Below, one piece after another: positions 5,063 to 11,746 of a stretch of 14,309 nucleotides of DNA; within the stretch, counting starts at the first letter, position 1; the number at the start of each line of letters is the position of its first letter. Both the position numbers and the translations under genes were made by a program. The DNA comes from an uncultured Candidatus Saccharibacteria bacterium (GTDB taxonomy: Bacteria > Patescibacteria > Saccharimonadia > Saccharimonadales > UBA6022), in NCBI GenBank assembly GCA_946887425.1, contig CAMPKW010000025.1, positions 1-14,309 of the forward strand, given 5' to 3'. Under the pieces are notes generated by a model. That model made no database searches. It was not told the DNA's origin and saw only the letters and a program-made list of their open reading frames with translations.

Positions 5063-5937
5063 AGACCCTGTCTAAATACCCGCTCATTGTCATTACGGGT
5101 CCGACCGCGAGTGGAAAGACAAGTCTTGCGATTGATCTTGCTGAAGAGTTCGGCGGTGAGATCATCTGTGCCGATTCTCGAACTATTTATAAGGGTATGG
5201 ATATTGGTACAGCAAAACCTACGGCCGGAGAGCGTAGGTCGGTAGTGCATTGGGGTCTAGATCTTGTTGAGCCAGGCCAGGCCTTTAGTGTTGCTGACTT
5301 TAAGACGTACGCTTATGAAAAAATAGCAGAGATACGCAGCCGGGATAAAGTGCCGTTTCTTGTGGGCGGTACCGGACTCTATATTGATGCGGTCATCTTC
5401 GATTATCAGTTTGGTGCAACTGCCAATACCGAGCTGCGTGATAAGCTTGAGCGGTTCACGATTGAGCAATTACATGATTATTGTTTAAGTAACAACATAG
5501 AATTACCAGAAAATAAACTCAATAAACGATACGTAATACGGGCAATTGAGCAGGGTGGCGTCAGTCGCAAGCGTAATGATAAGATGATACATAATGCATA
5601 TGTTGTTGCTATTGCTACGGATCGAGACGTTTTGCGCGCACGAATTCAAGATAGAACTGAACAGTTTTTTGACAATGGCGTTGTGAAAGAAGCAACTAAG
5701 TTGGGCAAAAAGTATGGCTGGGGATGTGCAGCGATGACCGGAAATATCTATCCTCTCGTACATCAATATCTTGAGGGTGAGATTGATTATGATGAAATGA
5801 AGGACAAATCAACAACGCTTGATTGGCGATTAGCAAAGCGACAAATGACATGGCTACGTCGCAATCCCGATGTGAAATGGTTGTCGCTAACAGATGCAAG
5901 ACAGTACCTTACGGGTATACTCGCCAAGACTAAATAA
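5050..5937 (+). CDS. miaA: tRNA dimethylallyltransferase
   Basis: MiaA adds a dimethylallyl group to N6 of A37 in tRNAs reading UNN codons. The 295-residue product has the P-loop GPTASGKTS (about 16-24), the DSRTIYKGMDIGTAKP segment (about 41-56; family usually D-S-x-Q-[IV]-Y, so Thr replaces Gln here), LVGGTGLYIDAV, the PENKLNKRYVIRAIE swivel region, and the C-terminal LAKRQMTWLRR motif. GTG at 5044 is possible, but GGAG at 5039-5042 sits seven bases before ATG 5050, which is preferred. It overlaps the end of the ATL gene and is the third gene of the thrS operon. Length is slightly below the 300-316 of typical MiaA. The Gln-to-Thr change is worth noting, since this residue helps contact A37. 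Confidence 0.93.
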   Translation: MASVETLSKYPLIVITGPTASGKTSLAIDLAEEFGGEIICADSRTIYKGMDIGTAKPTAGERRSVVHWGLDLVEPGQAFSVADFKTYAYEKIAEIRSRDKVPFLVGGTGLYIDAVIFDYQFGATANTELRDKLERFTIEQLHDYCLSNNIELPENKLNKRYVIRAIEQGGVSRKRNDKMIHNAYVVAIATDRDVLRARIQDRTEQFFDNGVVKEATKLGKKYGWGCAAMTGNIYPLVHQYLEGEIDYDEMKDKSTTLDWRLAKRQMTWLRRNPDVKWLSLTDARQYLTGILAKTK

Positions 5938-5940
5938 GCG

Positions 5941-5949
5941 TGGTATGAT
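5941..5949 (+). promoter_or_regulatory. Extended -10 promoter of the winged-helix gene
   Basis: TGGTATGAT (5941-5949) is TG, one base, then TATGAT, an extended -10 element just after the miaA stop. Predicted start is near 5956, within the first of two direct repeats. No clear -35 is seen. Confidence 0.5.
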
Positions 5950-6001
5950 AGAACACGAAACCTATCCGGCATTTACGCCGCCTAGAACACGAAAATTATC
6001 C
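5949..6001. repeat. Two direct repeats before the winged-helix gene, possible operators
   Basis: TAGAACACGAAACCTATCC (5949-5967) and TAGAACACGAAAATTATCC (5983-6001) match at 17 of 19 bases and start 34 bp apart. The first begins at the last base of the -10 element, and the second ends just before the Shine-Dalgarno GAGG. This layout suits autoregulation by the downstream DNA-binding protein, but that is inference. Confidence 0.5.
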
Positions 6002-6011
6002 TGAGGTAGAC

Positions 6012-6608
6012 ATGATTGACGCATTATTTGGTTCAAAAACTCGAGTGAAATTACTACACCTGTTTCTTAATCACCCAGGCCAGTCTTTTTATGTACGTGA
6101 AATCACTCGAACAATCGATGAACAAATTAATTCAGTACGACGCGAACTTGCCAATATGTTGAACGTGGGTATTATTACGAGCGATAGCGCGGATAACAAA
6201 CTGTATTATGAAGTCAATCAGCGATATGAGCATTACGTGCCACTGCGAGCGATTTTTGCAGATCAGCACGTTGAGGCAATTGCTGATGTAGACCTCGCTA
6301 CGACTTGGCATGAAGAGTTAAAACAGCTTTCTGGTGTGCGCATTGCGTTAACTGCTGGCGTGCTCGTGAAGGGTTCTACGAGCGCTGTAGATATTCTTCT
6401 GGTCGGCGACGTCCAGCCTGCTAAGTTAAAGAAAGTCATGAAGGACATTGAAAAGGCTGAGGGGCGCGAGCTGAATTATAGCCTGCTTTCGTACGATGAA
6501 TTCTATTATCGACTCAGCGTTCGTGATAAATTTATTACTGAGATATTAAACGGTAACCATGCAGTCCTCGTTGATACGGATACCGTACTGTTAGATCAGA
6601 GCAAATAA
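6012..6608 (+). CDS. Winged-helix transcriptional regulator with degenerate nucleotidyltransferase-like domain
   Basis: The 198-residue protein starts with a winged helix-turn-helix (about 4-70): MIDALFGSKTRVKLLHLFLN, then VREITRTIDEQINSVRRELA as the recognition part. Residues about 105-190 resemble the minimal nucleotidyltransferase fold often fused to such domains. Only GSTSAVDILLVGD (121-133) remains of the catalytic GSxx...DxD pattern, and the metal-binding Asp pair is not intact, so enzymatic activity is unlikely. A DNA-binding regulator with a ligand- or partner-sensing domain is the best reading. GAGG precedes the ATG with short spacing. Direct repeats upstream suggest self-control. 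The next gene begins 11 bases after the stop and is probably co-transcribed. Target genes are unknown. Confidence 0.75.
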   Translation: MIDALFGSKTRVKLLHLFLNHPGQSFYVREITRTIDEQINSVRRELANMLNVGIITSDSADNKLYYEVNQRYEHYVPLRAIFADQHVEAIADVDLATTWHEELKQLSGVRIALTAGVLVKGSTSAVDILLVGDVQPAKLKKVMKDIEKAEGRELNYSLLSYDEFYYRLSVRDKFITEILNGNHAVLVDTDTVLLDQSK

Positions 6609-6619
6609 GGAGATAGAGA

Positions 6620-7255
6620 ATGTTTGATATTGAATATAAAGGTGGAAATACGGTCGTTATCGCGACAAAGAAGTCAACGGCGGTGTTCGATCCAAAGCTG
6701 TCGCTTGTAGGTCTAAAAGATCTTGCGGTGAAAGATGCAGTCGAAATCGCTACTGAATCCCGTTTTGCCCTCAATAGCCCAGCTGCCAAGCTTCATATCG
6801 AGGGGCCAGGTGAGTATGAGGTGGGTGATTTCTCGATTCGTGCGACTGCAGCAATTCGTCATATCGATACATCAGACGCTAAGCCGCTCTCTACGATGTA
6901 CCGCGTCGAAATTGGTGATGTTCGTCTTGCGGTGCTTGGTAATATTGAGAGCAAGCTTACTGAAGACCAGCTAGAGAGTCTTGGTGTGATCGATCTGCTC
7001 ATCTTGCCAGTTGGCGGTGGTGGATATACGCTTGATGCAACAAGTGCTGCGGCTATGGTGCGTCAGATTGGTCCAAAGGCAGTTATTCCTGTGCATTATG
7101 CTGATTCTGCACTTCAATATGAAGTAGCGCAGGATACCCTTGAGGTGTTTACGAAAGAGCTTGCTGCTCCTGTAGAAACCGTTTCAAAGTATAAAGTAAA
7201 ATCAGCTGCTTCTATTCCTCAGGTACTTACGGTCATAGAACTTACTCGCAGCTAA
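6620..7255 (+). CDS. Metallo-beta-lactamase-fold protein (UlaG-like), metal motif lost
   Basis: The 211-residue protein has the strand layout of the UlaG/UPF0173-type branch of the metallo-beta-lactamase fold: GGNTVVIATKKSTAVFDPKL (8-27), then KDAVEIATESRFALN, GPGEYEVGDFSIRATA (62-77), GDVRLAVLGNI (99-109), IDLLILPVGGGGYTLD (124-139) and GPKAVIPVHY (151-160). Where active members carry THxHxDH, this one has ATESRFAL. None of the first-motif histidines is present, though His160 in IPVHY remains. Hydrolase activity is therefore doubtful and a structural or binding role more likely. Shine-Dalgarno AAGGAG lies eight bases before ATG. It probably forms an operon with the winged-helix regulator. 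A strong terminator lies just downstream at 7272-7306. Confidence 0.8.
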   Translation: MFDIEYKGGNTVVIATKKSTAVFDPKLSLVGLKDLAVKDAVEIATESRFALNSPAAKLHIEGPGEYEVGDFSIRATAAIRHIDTSDAKPLSTMYRVEIGDVRLAVLGNIESKLTEDQLESLGVIDLLILPVGGGGYTLDATSAAAMVRQIGPKAVIPVHYADSALQYEVAQDTLEVFTKELAAPVETVSKYKVKSAASIPQVLTVIELTRS

Positions 7256-7271
7256 GCATTTGCGACTGATA

Positions 7272-7306
7272 AATAAAAAACCTCCCAGATCGGGAGGTTT
7301 TTTATT
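7272..7306. terminator. Bidirectional terminator between the MBL-fold gene and rpmB
   Basis: AATAAAAAACCTCCC (7272-7286) pairs perfectly with GGGAGGTTTTTTATT (7292-7306) around loop AGATC. The GC core flanked by A and T tracts works on both strands, closing the plus-strand MBL-fold gene and the minus-strand rpmB. Confidence 0.9.
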
Positions 7307-7318
7307 GAAAAGGGTAGT

Positions 7319-7522
7319 TTAGCTAGCTTTCGCCAAGATGCCTTTTTTCTTTAGCGTACGAATCGCCTGAGTGCTCAAGATCATCGTTACTTTCTGGCCG
7401 TCTACTTCAAAAGTCTTTTTCTGAAGGTTTGGCTTAAAGACGCGCTTAGTGCGACGCAAAGAGAAGCTGACATTGTGGCCAAATTGTTTGCCTTTTCCGG
7501 TGAGTTCACATCGTGCTGCCAT
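7319..7522 (-). CDS. rpmB: 50S ribosomal protein L28
   Basis: The 67-residue basic protein opens with MAARCELTGKGKQFGHNVSF, the family's start, followed by SLRRTKRVFKPNLQKKTF and a C-terminal VTMILSTQAIRTLKKKGI, all typical of L28. It is a structural component of the large ribosomal subunit. Only Cys5 is present, so this is the zinc-free form. It is a single-gene unit with its own strong promoter (7588-7560) and a terminator on the other side. Only a weak, distant GGAAG precedes the ATG. Confidence 0.95.
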   Translation of the reverse strand: MAARCELTGKGKQFGHNVSFSLRRTKRVFKPNLQKKTFEVDGQKVTMILSTQAIRTLKKKGILAKAS

Positions 7523-7559
7523 AATTAATTACTTCCACTTATTTTTTACAATCTGTATC

Positions 7560-7588
7560 AGTATACCGTTTGTAATGACTTTCGTCAA
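7560..7588 (-). promoter_or_regulatory. rpmB promoter
   Basis: On the minus strand, TTGACG (7588-7583), a 17-base spacer and TATACT (7565-7560) form a near-consensus sigma-70 promoter. Transcription should start near 7553, giving a leader of about 30 bases. Confidence 0.85.
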
Positions 7589-7674
7589 GGTGAAGCCGAC
7601 TTTACTAGATTTAGCCCTGCACCTTTGGTTATGCTTGGGATATACAAAACAGTGAGAGATAATAAGGAAAGATT

Positions 7675-8385
7675 ATGACATACGAACCCCAAGCTCATGA
7701 TACTCAGATTGCGATAATGCGACATCTGCTATTTACGCCATCTGCGACATTTGCCGATATTCAAAAAGCAACCGATCTAACAAGTGATCATTTTAATTTT
7801 CATATCAAGCGACTTGTCCAGGAGCGCTATGTCCAAAAGGATGATCGGGCGTACAGTCTAACTGGTAAGGGAAAAGAATACGCTAATCGGATGGATACCG
7901 ACGAGAACGAGATTGAAAAGCAGCCGAAAGTGTCAATTGTCGTAACGCTTGAGCGGACAAATGCGGCAGGCGAGCGAGAATTCTTATACCAACAGCGTCT
8001 AAAGAATCCATATTATGGTTTTTGGGGTCGATTGGGCGGAAAAATGCGCTGGGGCGAAACGGTCATCGAGGCTGCTGAGCGTGAGTTATTAGAAGAAACA
8101 GGCATGACGGCAAATTTTGAGTATAAGCTCCTCTATCACAAGCGTGATTTTGACAAACAGTCGAAGCGCCTACTTGAGGATAAAATATTTCTCTGTGTTT
8201 ATGCGACTGAATTTAGCGGTGAATTGATTGAAAGTTTCGAGGGTGGCCATAATCGCTGGATGACTCAAGCCGAATTTCATCAACAAGAGAAGCGCTTTGA
8301 AAGCGTCGATGAGTTTATGGATTTGATGGACCAAGGTGTGACATTTGCAGAAAGGGAGTTCTATTATGACGAATCAGAGTATTAA
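7675..8385 (+). CDS. Winged-helix plus Nudix domain protein
   Basis: The 236-residue protein has an N-terminal winged helix (about 8-72: IAIMRHLLFTPSATFADIQK, then SDHFNFHIKRLVQERYVQ and SLTGKGKEYA) and a C-terminal Nudix hydrolase domain. The Nudix box is intact: Gly122, Glu128, Arg136-Glu137-Leu138, Glu140-Glu141, Gly143, matching Gx5Ex7REUxEExGU. It may hydrolyse a nucleoside-diphosphate-linked metabolite, or use the Nudix fold as a ligand sensor to control transcription, as NrtR does with the opposite domain order. Substrate is unknown. AAGGAAAG precedes ATG at good spacing. It heads a cluster with an HD phosphohydrolase (20-base overlap) and an M50 protease. I could not place its promoter convincingly. 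Confidence 0.85.
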   Translation: MTYEPQAHDTQIAIMRHLLFTPSATFADIQKATDLTSDHFNFHIKRLVQERYVQKDDRAYSLTGKGKEYANRMDTDENEIEKQPKVSIVVTLERTNAAGEREFLYQQRLKNPYYGFWGRLGGKMRWGETVIEAAERELLEETGMTANFEYKLLYHKRDFDKQSKRLLEDKIFLCVYATEFSGELIESFEGGHNRWMTQAEFHQQEKRFESVDEFMDLMDQGVTFAEREFYYDESEY

Positions 8386-9016
8386 TGGGAAACTAGCCCG
8401 TGTGCCTATGAAAACAGTGGCCGATGAATTAATGGCCCTCGCTCATATTGTTGATCGTTTTATGGATGTGCCGCGAGCTACGATGCGTCACGATCGAGCC
8501 GAGACGGACGGTGAGCATACGCTTCGCCTACAGTTTATTGCAGTGAGCTATGCTGCGCGCTTTCATCCCGAGCTTGACCTTGGAAAAATCTCACTATACG
8601 CACTCATCCATGACTTCGTTGAGGTCTACGCCGGTGACGTGAATAGCTTGAAAGCAAGTCCTGACGCGATTGCTCAAAAGGCACTAACAGAGAAGGCGGC
8701 GTTTGGCCGGCTTGAGCATGAGCTAGGCGAGGTGTGGCCTGACCTTATTGATCGTTTGCGTCGCTACGAGGAGCTCGAAGATCCTGAGGCGCGGTTCGTT
8801 AAGTGCTTTGATAAGTGCGACCCATCGTTTACTCATCATGCCAACGGCGGACAGGCCCTAATGAATATGGGATTGATTGATTATGGCGAATTCAAAGAGT
8901 TGTGCGAGCGAGTGCGCGTTCGGATGGCTGAATATGCGTACGAGTTTCCGGATGTTATGGCGCTTCGCGAGGAGCTCATTGCTCGAGTAGCTCGAACTGC
9001 CTACACTCCTGTATAA
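8366..9016 (+). CDS. HD-domain phosphohydrolase (YfbR-like 5'-nucleotidase family)
   Basis: The 216-residue protein carries the metal set of HD hydrolases: His51 (GEHTLRL), His82-Asp83 (ALIHDFVEVYAGD) with Glu86 and Asp91, and a late Asp149 (KCFDKCD). The pattern fits the HD_3/YfbR group that dephosphorylates deoxynucleoside monophosphates, though the exact substrate is not decided by sequence. The frame extends to an ATG at 8345, but AGGGAG at 8353-8358 lies seven bases before the ATG at 8366, which is preferred. The start overlaps the winged-helix/Nudix gene by 20 bases, implying coupled translation. The pairing with a Nudix protein suggests nucleotide-pool housekeeping. It is cytoplasmic. 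Confidence 0.85.
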   Translation: MTNQSINGKLARVPMKTVADELMALAHIVDRFMDVPRATMRHDRAETDGEHTLRLQFIAVSYAARFHPELDLGKISLYALIHDFVEVYAGDVNSLKASPDAIAQKALTEKAAFGRLEHELGEVWPDLIDRLRRYEELEDPEARFVKCFDKCDPSFTHHANGGQALMNMGLIDYGEFKELCERVRVRMAEYAYEFPDVMALREELIARVARTAYTPV

Positions 9017-9026
9017 TAAAGAGCAT

Positions 9027-9668
9027 ATGGATATTCTTTACATCGGCATTGTCATAGGCGTGATTCTTTTATCAATGACTCTTCACGAGGCTATGCACGC
9101 ATTTACGGGTTACTTCTTGGGAGATGATACTGCCAAGCGAGAAGGGCGACTGACGCTCAACCCCATTAAGCATATCGATCCCTTTTTAACGTTGCTACTT
9201 CCTATTGCCCTTGCAGTTGCCGGGTTGCCTATTTTTGGTGGTGCTAAGCCGGTGCCGTTTAATCCTGATCGCGTTCGCTACGACGAGTGGGGGGCTGCGC
9301 TTGTTGCAGTTGCTGGGCCGCTTACCAACCTGCTGATCGCGTTTATTGCATCTGGTGTGCTCGTTATGACAACTGGCGGTATTTCGCTCGACGGAACCTT
9401 GCTGAATCAGATTCTCGTAACGGTTGTGGCGGTAAACCTGGGCTTCTTCATCTTTAATATGATTCCCTTGCCGCCGCTCGATGGATCGCGTGTGCTATAC
9501 GCCTTGGCACCCGAATTTGTCCGTCGGGGCATGGAGGCACTTGAGCGCATGGGGATTGTCGTTATATTCGCTCTTGTCCTTATCGCGAGTCCATTTATAG
9601 GGGCGTTTATGCGTCAATCTATTGGCTTTTTCATCGACCTGTTTAGTCGTATTTTTGGCGTTAGCTAA
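9027..9668 (+). CDS. Site-2-protease-type membrane metalloprotease (peptidase M50)
   Basis: The 213-residue integral membrane protein has HEAMH (residues 20-24, the zinc HExxH motif) inside the first membrane helix, and NMIPLPPLDG (144-153) carrying the third zinc ligand, Asp152. Hydrophobic segments lie near 3-31, 54-71, 91-115, 126-146 and 173-193. No PDZ domain is present, so it belongs to the compact M50B-like group. Such enzymes cut substrates within the membrane, for example anti-sigma factors, but no partner is encoded nearby. AAAGAG precedes ATG by only three bases, a weak Shine-Dalgarno. The gene follows the HD gene by 10 bases, probably in the same operon. Confidence 0.88.
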   Translation: MDILYIGIVIGVILLSMTLHEAMHAFTGYFLGDDTAKREGRLTLNPIKHIDPFLTLLLPIALAVAGLPIFGGAKPVPFNPDRVRYDEWGAALVAVAGPLTNLLIAFIASGVLVMTTGGISLDGTLLNQILVTVVAVNLGFFIFNMIPLPPLDGSRVLYALAPEFVRRGMEALERMGIVVIFALVLIASPFIGAFMRQSIGFFIDLFSRIFGVS

Positions 9669-9684
9669 GCCTAAATGTTATAAT
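9655..9684 (+). promoter_or_regulatory. Possible promoter for the Nudix-RNase H gene
   Basis: TTGGCG (9655-9660), an 18-base spacer and TATAAT (9679-9684) with an upstream TG (9676-9677) make a strong extended -10 promoter. It would start near 9691, giving a leader of about 240 bases that is antisense to the possible small ORF at 9678-9881. Confidence 0.5.
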
Positions 9685-9881
9685 GAAAGAGTCCCAAAGT
9701 CACCTAGACGTATATGATTTTCCTGAATATCATATTTGATCGGGAGTTCAAATGATTCATTTCCGTGGAAATGATTTGAGAGCACCCACCTTGCATAATC
9801 GCGGGGAATGTCAAGCGTCGACAGTGATACTTGGGGCATTTTTGTTGCTGTAAATCGAGTGGTGCGTGTCGGCATGGCCAT
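9678..9881 (-). CDS. Possible small protein of 67 residues, unrecognised
   Basis: From the ATG at 9881 the minus strand encodes a balanced, protein-like sequence: MAMPTRTTRFTATKMPQVSL, then STLDIPRDYARWVLSNHFHG and a charged C-terminal half including IKYDIQENHIRLGDFG. Residue mix and codon spread look like a real gene more than a shadow, and nothing else explains this 260-base gap. Against it: there is no Shine-Dalgarno, only AT-rich upstream sequence (a TATTTT-like -10 near 9896-9891 would give a nearly leaderless mRNA), and a good plus-strand promoter overlaps its stop. The frame extends upstream to 10022, but that part is antisense to the Nudix domain and looks spurious. ATG at 9875 is a second start. 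No family recognised. Confidence 0.4.
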   Translation of the reverse strand: MAMPTRTTRFTATKMPQVSLSTLDIPRDYARWVLSNHFHGNESFELPIKYDIQENHIRLGDFGTLSL

Positions 9882-9930
9882 CTTCGTGATAAAATAAAGA
9901 AAATACCGACAAACACAGAAAGAGATCATC

Positions 9931-10806
9931 ATGAAACAGCGACTTTCGGTCCGCGCTATTATACGGAATGACGAGAAGACGCTATTGTTGCGCCGTGCGA
10001 ATGGTCGGCAGACGATACTCAATCAGTACGAACTCCCCGGTGGCCGACTGGCTTACGGCGAGCAGCCGGAAGATGCACTTAGGCGGTATCTCCACGATGA
10101 CGCTGGGTTGCATATTCAAACGGCGCAATTATTTGACGCGGTTACCTATATTGACCATGACGATCGAGATATTCAATACGGGGTCATTGTCTATCTTGTG
10201 GCAATTGCGGGGAGTCGCACGGTGACACTTAGCCACAACTATGACAAGTACCTATGGCAAAAGGTGTCGGCTATACGACAGGACAGCATCACGGACCTTT
10301 CGCAACTATTACTGGGTATCGTTCGCCAAAAGCAAATTACCGACAGCGCCAACGGCCTCGTGCAGGATAGGGTGGTAAGCGGTAAGGGCGAGCGAGATAG
10401 CGTGATCATCTATTCGGATGGCGGTTCTCGCGGCAATCCTGGACCATCAGCCGCAGGCTATGTGATTATGAATCTCAACCAGGAGGTTATAGACCAGGAC
10501 GGTGAATACTTAGGGATTACCACTAATAATCAGGCTGAATATCAAGGTGTGCGGATTGGTCTTGAAAGGGCACTGGCACTTGGGATTAAACGGGTCGACT
10601 TTCGTATCGACAGTATGCTGGTTGTAAATCAGATGAACGGCATCTATAAGATTAAGAACCGTGAGCTGTGGCCGATTAATGAACGCATCAGGGGGTTGAT
10701 GACGCAATTTGATAAGGTTACGTTTTCGCACGTTCGACGTGAATTCAATCAGTTGGCGGATGGGATGGTGAATCGCACACTTGATGAGCATGAGGATGAC
10801 CAATAG
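9931..10806 (+). CDS. Nudix domain fused to ribonuclease HI
   Basis: The 291-residue protein joins two enzymes. Residues about 1-130 are a Nudix domain whose box (38-60, GRLAYGEQPEDALRRYLHDD) keeps the spacing but has Tyr53 where the motif has the first catalytic-helix Glu, and Asp56-Asp57 for the EE pair. Residues about 155-290 are RNase HI with all four catalytic acids: Asp163 (YSDGG), Glu203 (NNQAEY), Asp227 (IDSMLV) and Asp277 (QLADGM). The C-terminal half should cut RNA in RNA-DNA hybrids during replication. The Nudix half may be weak, altered or a binding module. AAAGAG six bases before ATG acts as Shine-Dalgarno. Its end carries the rnpB promoter. This architecture is unusual compared with stand-alone RNase HI. 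Confidence 0.9.
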   Translation: MKQRLSVRAIIRNDEKTLLLRRANGRQTILNQYELPGGRLAYGEQPEDALRRYLHDDAGLHIQTAQLFDAVTYIDHDDRDIQYGVIVYLVAIAGSRTVTLSHNYDKYLWQKVSAIRQDSITDLSQLLLGIVRQKQITDSANGLVQDRVVSGKGERDSVIIYSDGGSRGNPGPSAAGYVIMNLNQEVIDQDGEYLGITTNNQAEYQGVRIGLERALALGIKRVDFRIDSMLVVNQMNGIYKIKNRELWPINERIRGLMTQFDKVTFSHVRREFNQLADGMVNRTLDEHEDDQ

Positions 10807-10808
10807 GG

Positions 10809-10814
10809 TATAAT
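10809..10814 (+). promoter_or_regulatory. rnpB -10 element
   Basis: TATAAT (10809-10814) follows the RNase H stop and is seven bases upstream of the first base of P1, consistent with a start near 10821. The -35 region, inside the end of the RNase H gene, is weak; TTGATG at 10781 is 22 bases away and too far. Confidence 0.65.
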
Positions 10815-10820
10815 GAGTTT

Positions 10821-11157
10821 AGGCAGTTCATTAGACGATCGCTTGCGCTTCTGGCGTAAGAGGAAAGTCCGGGCAGCGTAGAGTAATGGCAGTCGCTAAC
10901 GGCGACCGGGGGTAACCCTAGGGAAAGTGCCACAGAAACCAAACTACCCCTAACGGGGAAAAGATGAAACGAGTGAGGTAAGAGCTCACAGTATGCCGTG
11001 GTGACACGGTGTAGAGGTAAACCCTGCCAGCTGCAAGGAGATCTACATAAAAGACTACTCGTCTGTAGGTCGCCATCCGCTCGACTGTATAGGCAACTAT
11101 ACGGCTAGATAGATGATCGTTCACGACAGAACCCGGCTTATCGATGGACTGCCCACT
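10821..11157 (+). ncRNA. rnpB: RNase P RNA
   Basis: The catalytic RNA that matures tRNA 5' ends. Seen: helix P1, GGCAGTTCAT (10822-10831) pairing over ten positions with ATGGACTGCC (11144-11153); the universal GAGGAAAGTCC (10860-10870); ACAGAAACC (10932-10940); GGTAAACCC near 11017; and the conserved 3' block ACAGAACCCGGCTTA (11126-11140). Length near 335 bases and arrangement fit the ancestral (type A) bacterial form. The ends are set by P1 and by the adjoining terminator, and could be off by a few bases. The protein partner gene (rnpA) is not in the window. Confidence 0.95.
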
Positions 11158-11187
11158 AAAAAACACCGCAAATGCGGTGTTTTTTAG
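11156..11187. terminator. Bidirectional terminator between rnpB and rplT
   Basis: CTAAAAAACACCGCA (11156-11170) pairs perfectly with TGCGGTGTTTTTTAG (11173-11187). The core stem CACCGC/GCGGTG flanked by A and T tracts ends rnpB on the plus strand and the infC-rpmI-rplT operon on the minus strand. Confidence 0.9.
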
Positions 11188-11205
11188 TGTAAGGAGTGAA
11201 AAGAA

Positions 11206-11550
11206 TTAGGCTTTAACGCTCTTTACGATAGCTTCAAACGCTTTTGGCTCATTAACAGCTAGTTCAGAAAGAACTTTGCGATCGAGTTCAATGTTTGCAG
11301 CCTTAAGTCCGGCAATAAACTTACCGTAAGTAACACCATGCTCGCGTGCAGCGGCGTTGATGCGTGTTATCCATAGGCCACGAAGATCGCGCTTTTTATT
11401 GCGACGGTCACGGTAACTATATTGGAGGGCACGAATAACAGCTTGCTTGGCAAGGCGGTAGCTACGGGTGCGGTTGTGCTGCATACCCTTAGCTAATTTA
11501 AGAATCTTTTTGTGCTTAGCGCGTGCGGTGACGCCTCGTTTTACTCGCAT
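11206..11550 (-). CDS. rplT: 50S ribosomal protein L20
   Basis: This 114-residue, very basic protein opens [20 protein letters not shown] and contains [15 protein letters not shown] and [20 protein letters not shown], the hallmark L20 segments. L20 binds 23S rRNA early in large-subunit assembly and, in several bacteria, represses its own operon by binding the mRNA; no leader mimic was identified here. AGGAG precedes ATG at seven bases. It is the last gene of infC-rpmI-rplT, one base after the rpmI stop. Confidence 0.97.
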   Translation of the reverse strand: MRVKRGVTARAKHKKILKLAKGMQHNRTRSYRLAKQAVIRALQYSYRDRRNKKRDLRGLWITRINAAAREHGVTYGKFIAGLKAANIELDRKVLSELAVNEPKAFEAIVKSVKA

Positions 11551-11551
11551 A

Positions 11552-11746
11552 TTATACTCCTAGAGCTCGTTTAACGTTTTTCGCCATGCTTCCGGTAATG
11601 GTTGCAGTGGTGTTGGTTGCTCGCTTGCGGCTCTTGCTCTTCTTTGAAAGAAGGTGAGCGCCGAACGCGCGGCGGCGAGTCAATTTACCAGTACTGGTAA
11701 TCTTGATGCGCTTTGCCGTGCCTTTGTGGGTCTTCATTTTTGGCAT
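11552..11746 (-). CDS. rpmI: 50S ribosomal protein L35
   Basis: The 64-residue basic protein begins [20 protein letters not shown] and contains the [20 protein letters not shown] segment characteristic of L35. Its ATG overlaps the infC stop by one base (TAATG), and its Shine-Dalgarno AAGGAG lies inside the infC 3' end, so translation is probably coupled to IF3 synthesis. It is the second gene of the conserved infC-rpmI-rplT operon. Confidence 0.97.
   Translation of the reverse strand: MPKMKTHKGTAKRIKITSTGKLTRRRAFGAHLLSKKSKSRKRATNTTATITGSMAKNVKRALGV

Noticed and set aside
8345..8365. Earlier ATG for the HD gene at 8345
   Set aside because: No Shine-Dalgarno; AGGGAG at 8353-8358 is correctly spaced for ATG 8366.
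9012..9017. TATAAT just before the M50 protease gene
   Set aside because: It is formed by the HD gene's last codon and stop; no -35 and no correctly placed TG, and the genes are only 10 bases apart, so an internal promoter is not supported.
9882..10022. Upstream part of the long minus-strand frame at 9678-10022
   Set aside because: This part is antisense to the Nudix start and rich in Cys, Phe and Arg as shadow frames are; only the part from ATG 9881 looks protein-like.
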